This document shows, piece by piece, positions 25,136 through 34,700 of a DNA stretch of 64,000 bases (position 1 is its first letter; every line of letters starts with the position of its first letter). A model generated the notes under the pieces. It saw nothing but the letters and a program-made list of their open reading frames with translations, searched no databases and was not told the origin of the DNA. Both the position numbers and the translations under genes were made by a program. The stretch is from Methylopila sp. M107. GTDB taxonomy: Bacteria > Pseudomonadota > Alphaproteobacteria > Rhizobiales > Methylopilaceae. Location: contig NZ_ARWB01000001.1 in assembly GCF_000384475.1 (NCBI RefSeq), forward strand, positions 2,915,038-2,979,037. The letters run 5' to 3'.

Positions 25136-26845
25136 TCACGCCTCGTCGGGCAGCGACAGGTAGAGCGCGCGGGCGCGCGACCGGCTGAGCTTGCCGGAAG
25201 ACGTCATCGGCAGCGCATGCGCGCCGACGAGGCGCACCAGGACGGGCGTGCCGAACTGAAGGCGCAGCAGCTTGCCGACCTCGTCGATGAGCGTCGCGCG
25301 CACGGCCGGGTCGCTCGACCGGGACTGGACCAGCGCGACGACCTCCTCGCCTTCGTCGCGGTCGACGGAGAACACCGCGACGTCGCCGGAGCGTACGCCG
25401 GGAACGCCCGCCTCGACGGCCCATTCCAGGTCCTGCGGCCAGACGTTGCGGCCGTTGACGAGGATAAGGTCCTTGGCGCGGCCGGTGATGACGAGCTCGC
25501 CGTCGGCGAAATAGCCGAGGTCGCCGGTGTCGAGCCAGCCGTCCGCCGACAGCGTTTCCGCGGTCGCCTGCGGCTCGCGGAAATAATCGCGCATCAGGCT
25601 CGGGCCCTTGGCGTAGATCTTTCCGACGCGCCGCTCCGGCAGGGCCGCGCCGTCGGGCCCGCGCGCCTCCAAAGCGTGGCCGGGAAGCGCGGGGCCGCAC
25701 AGCACGAATTCGCGGGTGCGCGCTGCGCCGTCCGCCGCGATCTCTGCGACGTGGTCGTTCTCGAGCCTGTCGAGATCGATGGTTTCAGTCCTCAGCCCCG
25801 GCCCGAGCGGCGCAAAGGACAGCGCCAGCGTCGCCTCCGCCATGCCGTAGCTCGCGACGTAACGGTCCATGCCGAAACCGTGGGGGCCAAAACGCTCGGC
25901 GAAGCGGCGCAGCACGTGCGAGCGGATCATGTCGCCGCCGATGCCGGCGCAGCGCCAGGACGAGACGTCGAGGTCGCCTAGGTCGAGCGTCGCTGCGCGC
26001 TGGGCGGCGAGTTCGAAGCCGAAGCTCGGCGAATAGGAGATCGTGGCCTTTGCGCGCGCGATCATCTGCAGCCAGAGCAGCGGACGGCGGGCGAAATCGC
26101 GGGTCGCGAGGTAGTCGACGGTCAGCCCCGCCACGATCGGCGACAGCATGAAGCCGACCAGTCCCATGTCGTGGTAGAACGGCAGCCACGAGACGCAGCG
26201 GTCGCCCGGCCGCGTCTGAAGCCCGTGCCGGCTGATCGCGGTCGCGTTCGCCATCAGCGAGCGGTGCGTGACCGAAATGCCCTTCGGGAACCGCGTCGAG
26301 CCGGACGAGAACTGCAGGTAGGCGAGGGCGTCGGGGTCGGGCGCAGGGAGAAGCGCGGTCGAGGGCGCGACGTCGGCGAGGTCAGCGATCGTGCCGACGA
26401 GGTTGAGCGGCAGGCCTTTCGCGGCCTCCTTCAGCCATTCGGCCATCATGGCGGGCGCGAAGGCGGCGGAGGCGTCCGAAACCTCGATCATCTTGGCGAG
26501 ATGCGCGATGTAGCCCTCGCGGCCGCCGAAGGCCATAGGCAGCGGCATCGGGGCGGGCACGACGCCCGCATAGGCGCAGGCGAAGAACAGCCGGACGAAG
26601 TCGCCCTCGGTGTCGGCGATCAGCGCGACGTGCTCGCCCGGCTTCACCCCTGCGCCGAGCAGCTTCGCGGCGAGCGCGCGGGCCTGTTCTACGAGCGCCG
26701 TGTAGCTGAGCGCTTCCGTCAGCACGCCCTTGCCGGAATGGAAGTTGAACCCTTCCGCCCCGCGCGCGGCCGCTTCGAGCGCGTCGAGGATCGTGGCGGC
26801 GCCGACCTTCGCCGGCCGGGTGAGATCGATGGCGTCGGTCGTCAT
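25136..26845 (-). CDS. Fatty acyl-AMP ligase / acyl-ACP synthetase (FadD-like)
   Basis: A 569-residue ANL-superfamily adenylating enzyme. The P-loop SSGSTRFPKGISV lies at about 177-189, and YGMAEATLAL, DTGDLGYFADGELVITGRAKD and the C-terminal SGKLSRSRAR catalytic lysine region are present. Lack of a coenzyme A site cannot be judged, but the family (FAAL-like) usually loads acyl carrier proteins. It follows the ABC transporter gene by 19 bp and lies close to acp-spt. The likely role is charging the dedicated ACP for sphingoid-base synthesis. ATG 26845 begins the conserved region. Confidence 0.85.
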   Translation of the reverse strand: MTTDAIDLTRPAKVGAATILDALEAAARGAEGFNFHSGKGVLTEALSYTALVEQARALAAKLLGAGVKPGEHVALIADTEGDFVRLFFACAYAGVVPAPMPLPMAFGGREGYIAHLAKMIEVSDASAAFAPAMMAEWLKEAAKGLPLNLVGTIADLADVAPSTALLPAPDPDALAYLQFSSGSTRFPKGISVTHRSLMANATAISRHGLQTRPGDRCVSWLPFYHDMGLVGFMLSPIVAGLTVDYLATRDFARRPLLWLQMIARAKATISYSPSFGFELAAQRAATLDLGDLDVSSWRCAGIGGDMIRSHVLRRFAERFGPHGFGMDRYVASYGMAEATLALSFAPLGPGLRTETIDLDRLENDHVAEIAADGAARTREFVLCGPALPGHALEARGPDGAALPERRVGKIYAKGPSLMRDYFREPQATAETLSADGWLDTGDLGYFADGELVITGRAKDLILVNGRNVWPQDLEWAVEAGVPGVRSGDVAVFSVDRDEGEEVVALVQSRSSDPAVRATLIDEVGKLLRLQFGTPVLVRLVGAHALPMTSSGKLSRSRARALYLSLPDEA

Positions 26846-26864
26846 CGGCTCCCTCTCATCCGCC

Positions 26865-28676
26865 TCAGGACGCGGCTTCGGCGGTCTGGGCCAAAGGCGC
26901 GGCGCCTTGGGCGGCGGTCGACCACTCCTCGGGGCGCCTGTCAACCGTCTCGGTCTTGCCGTCGCGCAGGCGCACCACCGTGTCGGAGGCCTTGGCCCAG
27001 GCCGGCTGGTGCGAGATCGCGAGCACCGTGAGGCCGGTGCGGCGCGTCAGCTCGATGACGTTCGCGACGATGTTCGCCTCGGTCGTCGGGTCGAGCGCCG
27101 TGGTCGCCTCGTCAAGGATCAGGATTTTTGGCCGGTGCAGCAAGGCGCGGGCGATCGAGATGCGCTGGCGCTGGCCGCCGGAGAGCCGTGCGCCGCGCTC
27201 GCCCACCACCGTCTCGACGCCCTCGGGCAGGCTCGCCACGAATTCCGCCGCGCCCGACTGGTCGAGCGCGCGCTGGACGTCCTCGTCGGTGAAATCGGGA
27301 TGGCCGAGCGTGACGTTGGACTTCAGCGTATCGTGGAACAACGTCAGTTCCTGCGGCACGTAGCCGGTGGACTGGCGCCAGGCGATCAGGTCGATCGCCT
27401 TCAGCGAGACGCCGTCGATCAGGATCTCGCCGCCGGACGGCTCGTGCAGTCCGAGCAGCAGGTCGACGGTCGTGGTCTTGCCGGCGCCCGACGCTCCGGT
27501 GATCGTCGTCACCTTGCCCTGAGGCGCGACGAAGGAGGCGCCGCGGATGATCTCGGCGTCGCCGAACCCGAAGGTCACGTCGCGGAACTCGATCGCCTTC
27601 TCGAACTTCGGCGGCAGCCCGCCATGGGACTGCTCCTTCATGGCGCGGGCGATGTCGATCGTGTCCGCGATGGCGTTGAAGCCGGCCTGCTGGATGCGGA
27701 CGTTCTGCAGCGCCTGCTGGGCCTTGCCGATGGTCGAGACGGTGCGGGCGAGCAGCAGCGCCATCACCACCACCTGGCCGGCCGGCAGCTCCCACACGCC
27801 GACCGTGAGGTAGACGCCGAGCGCGAGGAACCCCGCGAGGATCGGCTCCTGCATCGCCTTGTTGGTGTCGCGCGCCAGCGACTGCTTGCGCTGGGCCTTG
27901 CGGATCTTCTCTGCGTCGCGCTCGAACAGCTCCTGGAAACGCGCCTGACGGCCCATCGCCTTCATGGGCTTGATGCCGACCAGAAGGTCGGTGAGCCCCG
28001 CCACCATGGAGCTGACGCGCTTCTTCTGCAGCCGCGCGTTCTTCTTCGCGATCGCCATGAAGCGGTTGAGCGTCAGCACCATCAGCAGCCCCGCGCCGAG
28101 CGAGACCAGTGCGAGCTGCCAGGAGAAGATCGTGACGATCACCACATAGGTGACGACCTGGATCAGTTCGGCGGCGAACTTCGCGGTGGCGTTGTAGGCC
28201 TCGCCGGCCTGCATGGCCTCGACCGAGAGCGCGGCCGAGAACCGGCCGACGGGTTGGCGCACGTAGTAGGACCAGCGGGCGGCGAGCAGCGAGTCGATCA
28301 GGTCGAGCCGCATCTTGGTCGCGACGTCGGCGCCGGCGCGGCCGACGCGGTTCATCGCAAGAATGGTCAGCACCGCCTTGAGCGACATGCCGATGACCAG
28401 GATCACCACGAACAGCCCGAGCGTGGGCTCGAGCCCGACCGAATGCAGCGCCTCGGCGACCTTGCCGCTGGTGCCTTTGGTCGGCCCGCTGTCCGGCCCG
28501 ATGGCCGCGACCAGCGGCAAAAGGCTCGCGACGCCGAGCCCCTCGGCCGCGCCGGCGAGCGCGAGCAGCAACAGCGTCACCACGCTGCGGCTGAGCGGGA
28601 TCACCCGCGCGATGCGCAGCAAGGTCGACTGGCGGTGCTTGGGATCGGTCGTCGGAAGGGTCCGGGGATCGGACAT
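26865..28676 (-). CDS. ABC transporter, fused permease/ATPase (MsbA-like)
   Basis: A 603-residue half-transporter. Six transmembrane helices (about 25-330) are followed by an ATPase domain with Walker A GASGAGKTT (about 390), signature LSGGQRQR, Walker B ILILDEATTAL and a switch His in AISHQPAW. This is the MsbA/type IV exporter layout. Upstream of the acyl-AMP ligase on the same strand with a 19-bp gap, so a lipid flippase for the product of this locus is plausible; substrate unproven. ATG 28676 (MSDPRTLP) is chosen over upstream in-frame starts. Confidence 0.85.
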   Translation of the reverse strand: MSDPRTLPTTDPKHRQSTLLRIARVIPLSRSVVTLLLLALAGAAEGLGVASLLPLVAAIGPDSGPTKGTSGKVAEALHSVGLEPTLGLFVVILVIGMSLKAVLTILAMNRVGRAGADVATKMRLDLIDSLLAARWSYYVRQPVGRFSAALSVEAMQAGEAYNATAKFAAELIQVVTYVVIVTIFSWQLALVSLGAGLLMVLTLNRFMAIAKKNARLQKKRVSSMVAGLTDLLVGIKPMKAMGRQARFQELFERDAEKIRKAQRKQSLARDTNKAMQEPILAGFLALGVYLTVGVWELPAGQVVVMALLLARTVSTIGKAQQALQNVRIQQAGFNAIADTIDIARAMKEQSHGGLPPKFEKAIEFRDVTFGFGDAEIIRGASFVAPQGKVTTITGASGAGKTTTVDLLLGLHEPSGGEILIDGVSLKAIDLIAWRQSTGYVPQELTLFHDTLKSNVTLGHPDFTDEDVQRALDQSGAAEFVASLPEGVETVVGERGARLSGGQRQRISIARALLHRPKILILDEATTALDPTTEANIVANVIELTRRTGLTVLAISHQPAWAKASDTVVRLRDGKTETVDRRPEEWSTAAQGAAPLAQTAEAAS

Positions 28677-28819
28677 GGGCTGTTGCGATATCGCTCCGAA
28701 GGTCCGGGCGCTTGCGGCGCGTCCGGCGATGCGGGCCCTGTCTAGGGGCAATTGGCGCCCGTCTCAAGTTCGCGGGACCGTTGAGACGGGGCATTCGCTT
28801 GAATGGCGGAACGCCGCCT

Positions 28820-28949
28820 CTCATCTCTCCCTGGCGGGGAGAGGTCGACCCGAAGGGGCGGGTGAGGGGGTCCAGCACTCTCCGAAGAGCCCTGATCCCC
28901 CTCACCCGCTTGGCTCCGCCTCGCGACCTCTCCCCGCCGGGGAGAGGTG
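28820..28949. repeat. Palindromic repeat (CTCTCCCC family), inverted pair
   Basis: Left arm: hairpin CTCCCTGGCGGGGAG, then GGCGGGTGAGGGGG. Right arm: CCCCCTCACCCGC, then hairpin CTCTCCCCGCCGGGGAGAG. It lies between the divergent ABC transporter and ELM1-family genes. The same family occurs inside the GH2 gene and at the window end. Confidence 0.88.
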
Positions 28950-29002
28950 AAGATCCGTGCTCTTGCTTCAAGGGACTGACCTGCCCGTTGACGGGCGCCG
29001 GC

Positions 29003-30124
29003 ATGCGCTTCATGCACGCGTGCATGGACGCATTCCCGGCCGATCCCGAAACCGCCTCCGGCCGCACGGTCTGGCTGCTGACCGACGACCGCCCCGGCAA
29101 CCGCACGCAGGTCGTCGGCGTCGCGCGCGCGCTCGGCTGGCCGGCGCAGGAGAAGCGGCTCGCGTTCAACGAGCGGCAATCGAGCGCGACGCCGCGGCTC
29201 GGCGCGTCGCTCGAGACCCTCGACGACGCCTCGCGGAAGACGATCGCGCCGCCATGGCCGGACCTCGTGCTCGCGGCCGGCCGGCGCGCCGTGCCGGTCG
29301 CGCGCCATGTGAAGGCCGCGAGCGGCGGGCGGGCGCGCATCGTGCTGATCGGCCGCAGGACGCCTGCCGAGGGCGCGGACCTCGTGATCCGCTGCAGCTA
29401 TTTCCGGCAGGCGCCGAGCCCGAACCTGCTGGAGCTGACCCTGCCGCCGACCCAGGTCGACGCCGCCATGCTCCGGCGCGTGAAGGCGGAGCAGCCGGAC
29501 CCTCTGGCCGGGCTGAAGCGGCCCGTCTGCGTGTTTCTGGTCGGCGGCGAGACCGGCCGCCACCGGTTCGAACCGGACTTCGTCGAGCGGATGGCGCGCG
29601 ACGTCGCGACTGCCGCCCACACGGCCGGCGCGTCGCTCGCGATCGTCACGAGCCGCCGCACCGGCGCGGGGGGCGTCGCGGCGCTGAAACGCGGGGCTTC
29701 AGAGGCGACGCTGCACGAATGGCGCGCGGACGCGGTCTCGAACCCGTTCCTCGCGCTGCTCGCCAACGCCGACATCCTCGCCGTGACGGGCGAAAGCGAA
29801 TCGATGCTGGCGGAAGCGGCCGCCAGCGGAAAACCGCTCACCATTTATCCGCTGGTCCCGCGGCCGCTGTCGCCGCGCCTGCGCATCCGGGCGGCGATCG
29901 CGTCCGCCGCGACCGGGAACGGACCGCTCGCGCCGCTCTTCGCCAGGCTGATGAACGCGGGCTGGGTCTCGCCGCGCCGGGACCTGTCGGAGCTGCATGT
30001 CCTGATCGAACGGCGCGGATGGGGCCGCGTGTTCGACGGCGCGCTCAACCGCGTCCCGCCGGCGCCCTTCGAGGAAGGAGCAGTCGCGGCGCGGCGGATC
30101 GAGGCGTTGTTCGGCTCCGGCTAG
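29003..30124 (+). CDS. ELM1 family (DUF1022) protein
   Basis: A 373-residue protein with VWLLTDDRPGNRTQ at the N-terminus and a glycosyltransferase-like two-domain pattern: FLVGGETGRHRF, then ADILAVTGESESMLAEA and an IYPLV segment. This matches the ELM1 / DUF1022 family, named after a plant mitochondrial fission factor; bacterial members look like GT-B glycosyltransferases of unknown substrate. Starts at 29003, 29012 and 29024 are all possible; none has a strong ribosome binding site. Next to the lipid locus, so lipid glycosylation is a possibility only. Confidence 0.75.
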   Translation: MRFMHACMDAFPADPETASGRTVWLLTDDRPGNRTQVVGVARALGWPAQEKRLAFNERQSSATPRLGASLETLDDASRKTIAPPWPDLVLAAGRRAVPVARHVKAASGGRARIVLIGRRTPAEGADLVIRCSYFRQAPSPNLLELTLPPTQVDAAMLRRVKAEQPDPLAGLKRPVCVFLVGGETGRHRFEPDFVERMARDVATAAHTAGASLAIVTSRRTGAGGVAALKRGASEATLHEWRADAVSNPFLALLANADILAVTGESESMLAEAAASGKPLTIYPLVPRPLSPRLRIRAAIASAATGNGPLAPLFARLMNAGWVSPRRDLSELHVLIERRGWGRVFDGALNRVPPAPFEEGAVAARRIEALFGSG

Positions 30125-30315
30125 CGCTGCGTGAGGGGCGCCGAAAGCTCGGATTCCCGGACGTGCCGGATGCGGCCGTCGCCGAGGCAGCGCACATGGT
30201 AGCCGGGCTGGCCCTCCTCCGAGGGCGTCTGCGCGATCACTTCGGCCGACTGCGCCTTCGCGCCGATCGGGCTGCCGAGGAAATGCGCGGTCGCGCCGAC
30301 CTGAAATGCATGCAT
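30121..30315 (-). CDS. Small conserved-looking hypothetical protein
   Basis: A 64-residue protein starting at ATG 30315, with GAGGATAA about 5-12 nt upstream as a good ribosome binding site. Short beta-type stretches (FQVGATAHFLG; YHVRCLGDGRIRHV) suggest a small SH3/KOW-like barrel. The stop overlaps the stop region of the convergent ELM1 gene by 4 bp. Function unknown. Confidence 0.6.
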   Translation of the reverse strand: MHAFQVGATAHFLGSPIGAKAQSAEVIAQTPSEEGQPGYHVRCLGDGRIRHVRESELSAPLTQR

Positions 30316-30541
30316 GACTTTATCCTCGATCTGGAGAGCGGCTTCTAAATGACGCCGTGGAACCGCACGTCCAGACCGGAGGGGAATTTTTTCAGCTCCG
30401 TATAAGGATTTAGTCAAATGACATCTTGATGCGGCGGCACTGTAGACGAAGAGCGTTCCTTGGGGAAATTGAGCTATCCTGCGCGCCGGAGTAGTCTGAG
30501 CGTCCGTCTCCGGACCGGACCGAGTTTTGGAAAGCCGATCG
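30316..30541. promoter_or_regulatory. Divergent promoter region before the RND pump
   Basis: 226 bp between the leftward small gene and the rightward RND adaptor gene. It includes an AT-richer segment (TATAAGGATTTAGTCAAATG around 30401-30420). No adjacent regulator gene is present. GGAAAG at 30529-30534 is the ribosome binding site of the adaptor. Confidence 0.4.
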
Positions 30542-31717
30542 ATGTCGGGACGCGCATTCCTGATACTGGCGCTCGTCGTCGCGGCGGGCGCGGGGGTCGG
30601 CGTCTACCGCGCGCAGTGGCCGTCCGGCGCGGCCTCGCCGCCATCCGACAAGCCGAAGCCGCGGATCCCCGTGACGGCGACGGAGGCGAAGCAGGCCGAC
30701 GTGCCCGTCACCCTGTCCGGGCTCGGCGTCGTCCAGCCGCTCAACGTCGTGACGGTCCGCAGCCGCGTCGACGGCGCCGTGATCGACGTCGCCTATGAGG
30801 AAGGGCGCATCGTCCGGGAGGGCGACCTGCTCGTCCAGATTGACCCGCGCCCCTACAAGGCGGCGCTCGACCAGGCCAAGGCCAAGCAGGCCCAGGACGA
30901 GGCGACGCTCGCCAACGCCGAGCGCGACCTCGCCCGATCTCAGGCGCTCGCGCAGAACGCCTACGCCTCGAAGCAGACGGTCGACCAGCAGCGCGCGACC
31001 GTGGCGCAGCTGAAGGCGCAGATCGAGGGCGACAAGGCGGCGGTCGAGAGCGCGCAGGTCCAGCTCGACTACGCGACCATCCGCGCGCCGATCACCGGCC
31101 GCACCGGGTTCCGCCTCGTCGACAAGGGCAATCTGGTGAAGTCCTCCGACGCCACCGGCATCGTGACCATCTCGCAGATCGAGCCGATCACGGCCATCTT
31201 CGCGCTGCCCGAGCGGGATTTTCCGGACATGTCGGCGGCGATGAAGCGCGGCCCGGTCGACGCGGTCGCGTCCGCGCCCGACGGCCGCGAACTCGCGCGC
31301 GGCAAAGTCTCGGTGCTGAACAGCCAGATCGACCAGGCGACCGGCACGTTCAAGACGAAGGCCGAGTTCGCCAACCGGGACGGGGCGCTGTGGCCCGGCC
31401 AGTCGGTCATGATCAGGGCCAAGGTCGACACGCTGAACCAGGTCGTCACCGCCCCCGACGACGCCGTGCAGCGCGGACCGCAGGGAACCTACGCCTTCGT
31501 GGTCGGCGCGGACGGCGCGGCCGAGCGCCGGCCGATCGTGGTGCGGCGGCAGGCCGACGGAATCTCGGTCGTGGCTGAGGGGCTGAAGCCCGGGGAGCGC
31601 GTCGTCACCGCCGGCGCGTCGCGGGTCAGCGCCGGCGCGCGGCTCGACGTCTCGGACGCGCGCAGCGCCGAGGCCAATCCGCCCGTCGAGCCGTCCGCCA
31701 AGAGCCCGCAGCCGTGA
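30542..31717 (+). CDS. RND efflux periplasmic adaptor (MdtA-like)
   Basis: A 391-residue membrane fusion protein. N-terminal hydrophobic anchor (FLILALVVAAGAGVGVY), lipoyl-type halves around VRSRVDGAVIDVAYEEGRIV and ATIRAPITGRTGFRLVDKGN, a coiled-coil hairpin rich in Ala/Gln/Lys between them, and a beta-barrel domain (PERDFPDMSAAM). ATG 30542 is preferred to TTG 30527 because GGAAAG precedes it. The stop overlaps the start of the permease gene (GTGA), so adaptor and pump are coupled. Confidence 0.9.
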   Translation: MSGRAFLILALVVAAGAGVGVYRAQWPSGAASPPSDKPKPRIPVTATEAKQADVPVTLSGLGVVQPLNVVTVRSRVDGAVIDVAYEEGRIVREGDLLVQIDPRPYKAALDQAKAKQAQDEATLANAERDLARSQALAQNAYASKQTVDQQRATVAQLKAQIEGDKAAVESAQVQLDYATIRAPITGRTGFRLVDKGNLVKSSDATGIVTISQIEPITAIFALPERDFPDMSAAMKRGPVDAVASAPDGRELARGKVSVLNSQIDQATGTFKTKAEFANRDGALWPGQSVMIRAKVDTLNQVVTAPDDAVQRGPQGTYAFVVGADGAAERRPIVVRRQADGISVVAEGLKPGERVVTAGASRVSAGARLDVSDARSAEANPPVEPSAKSPQP

Positions 31718-34700
31718 TCCCGGACGGGCAGGCGGCCCATTCGGGCGGCGTCTCCGGTCCCTTCATCCGCCGGCCGGTCGCGACATGGCTCGCGATGGCC
31801 GCGATCCTGCTCATCGGTCTGGCGGCGTTCATGCGCCTGCCCGTCGCGCCGCTGCCGCAGATCGATTTCCCGACGATCCAGATCAACGCCTCGCTGCCGG
31901 GCGCGAGCCCCGAAACCATGGCGGCCTCGGTCGCCCAGCCGCTGGAGCGGGAGTTCGCGCAGATCCCCGGCGTCGCGGAGCTGACGTCGGTCAGCGCCGT
32001 CGGCGCGACCACGATCACCGCCGAGTTCGACCTCGACCGCAACATCGACGCCGCCGCGCAGGACATCCAGGCCGCGATCAACTCGGCGAGCGGGGACCTC
32101 CCCGCCAACCTCCCCGCGCCGCCGACCTATCGCAAGACCAACCCGGCCGACAGCCCGATCCTGCTGATCTCCGCGCGCTCGGACACCATGCCGGTGATCG
32201 AGGTCAACGACCTCGTGGACAGCCGCCTCGCCCAGCAGATCAGCCAGATCAAGGGCGTCGGGCAGGTGACGATCGGCGGCGAGCAGAAGCCCGCGATCCG
32301 GGTCGAGATCGATCCCGCCAAGATCGCCTCGAAGAACCTGACGCTCGAAGACATCCGCGGCGTGATGGCGACCGTCACCTCCGACAGCCCGAAAGGCGCG
32401 ATCGACGGCGCCCGCCGCCAGCTCACGATCTATGCCGACGGCCAGCTCGCGGAAGCGGCGAAGTGGAACGACGTCGTGCTCGCCTATCGCGACGGCGCCC
32501 CGATCCGCGTGCGCGACGTCGGCCATGCGGTCTCCGGCCCCGAGGACCGGCTGCAGGCCGCCTGGGTCAACGGCAAGTCGGGCCTGTTCCTCGTCATCCG
32601 CAAGCAGCCGGGCGCGAACGTCGTCGACACCGTCGACGCCATCAAGGCGGAGCTGCCCCGCCTCACCGCCTCGCTGCCGCCGGACCTCAAGGTCGAGATT
32701 CTCAGCGACCGCACCACCACGATCCGGGCCTCGCTGCACGAGGTGGAGCTCACGCTGATCATCACCATCGCGCTCGTGGTCGCGGTGATCTTCGTCTTCC
32801 TGCGCAGCGCGCAGGCGACCATCATCGCCTCGCTCGCGGTGCCGATCTCGCTGCTCGGCGCCTGCGCGCTGATGTACGCCTTCGGCTATTCGCTGAACAA
32901 TCTCTCGCTGATGGCGCTCGTCATCGCGGTCGGCTTCGTGGTCGACGACGCCATCGTCGTCATCGAGAACATCTCGCGGCACATTGAGGAGGGCATGAAG
33001 CCCTACGCCGCGGCCCTTAAGGGCGCCGGCGAGATCGGCTTCACGATCGTCTCGATTTCCGTTTCGCTGGTCGCGGCCTTCATCCCGCTGCTGCTGATGG
33101 GCGGCATCGTCGGGCGGCTGTTCCGCGAATTCGCCATGACGGTCGCGATCACCATCGCGGTCTCGGCGGTCGTGTCGCTGACGCTCGCGCCGATGCTCTC
33201 CGCCCGCATGCTGCGCGACGAGCACGGCGCAAAGCACGGCGCGCTCTATCGCGGGATCGAGGCGTTTTTCAACGGCATGGTGCGGGGCTACGGCCGCGGC
33301 CTCGATGTCGTGCTGCGCTTCCAGTTTTTCACGCTGCTCACCTTCTTCGCGACGATCGGGTTTTCGGTCTGGCTGTTCGTCACCATCCCGAAGGGCTTCT
33401 TCCCGCAGCAGGACACCGGCCTCATCACCGGGGCGAGCGAGGCGGCGCAGGACGTCTCGTTTGACGAGATGGCGCGCCGCCAGCAGGCGCTCGACGCGAT
33501 CGTCAACGCCGATCCTGCGGTCGAGACGTCGGCCAGCCTCATCGGCTCGGGCGGCGGCGCGCAGGCCCCGAACGCCGGCCGCAACTTCATTCAGCTGAAA
33601 CCCCAGGACCAGCGCGACGCGACCGCCGACCAGGTGATTGCGCGGCTTCGGCCGAAACTCGCGCAGGTCGAGGGCGCGACCATGCTGCTGCAGTCCGCGC
33701 AGGACGTGCGGCTCGGCGGACGCCGCACCCGCACCCAGTTCCAGTACGTGCTGCAGGACGCCGACTTCGACAGTCTAAAGGCCTTCGCGCCGCGCGCGCT
33801 GGAGGCGTTCCGCGGGCTCCCCGAGCTTCGCGACGTCGCCTCCGACCAGCAGGATTCCGGCGCCACGCTGGCGCTGAAGATCGACCGCGACCAGGCCTCG
33901 CGCTACGGCGTCCAGCCCAAAGTGATCGAGGACACGCTCTACGACGCCTTCGGCCAGCGGCAGGTGGCGCAGTTCTCGACGCAGGTGAACACCTACAAGG
34001 TCATTCTGGAGGCTCCTCGCATCGAGCGCGGCGACGTCGAGACGCTGTCACGGCTCTATGTGCGCGCCGGAAACGGCGAGCAGGTGCCGCTGTCGGCGCT
34101 TGCGACATGGACGCGCGACGAGACAGCGCCGCTCACCATCAACCATCAGGGCATGTTCCCGGCCGTCACCCTGTCGTTCAACCTGGCGCCCGGCGTGGCG
34201 CTCGGCCAGGCGACGGCCGCGATCGAGAACACCATGCGCGGGCTCGGCGCGCCGGCCTCGATGATCGGCTCCTTCGCCGGCACCGCGCAGGCGTTCCAGA
34301 AATCGATCTCGACCGTGCCGCTCTTGATCCTCGCGGCGCTGGTCGCGGTCTACATCATCCTCGGCGTGCTCTATGAGAGCTTCGTCCACCCGCTGACGAT
34401 CCTGTCGACGCTGCCCTCAGCCGGCGTCGGCGCGCTAGGCATCCTCCATCTCGCGGGCTACGATTTCAGCCTGATCGCGCTGATTGGCGTGGTGCTCTTG
34501 ATCGGCATCGTGAAGAAGAACGGCATCATGCTGGTCGACTTCGCGCTGGTCGCCGAGCGGACAGAACACCTGACGCCCGAGGCGGCGATCCGGAAAGCCT
34601 GCCTCCTGCGGTTCCGGCCGATCCTGATGACGACCATGGCCGCGATGCTCGGGGGCGTTCCGCTGATGCTCGGAACAGGCGTCGGCTTCGAGCTCCGCCA

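Noticed and set aside
27112..29340. Open frame of 742 codons on the minus strand
   Set aside because: Frame-shifted reading of the ABC transporter gene plus repeat and antisense sequence; no start context or domain.
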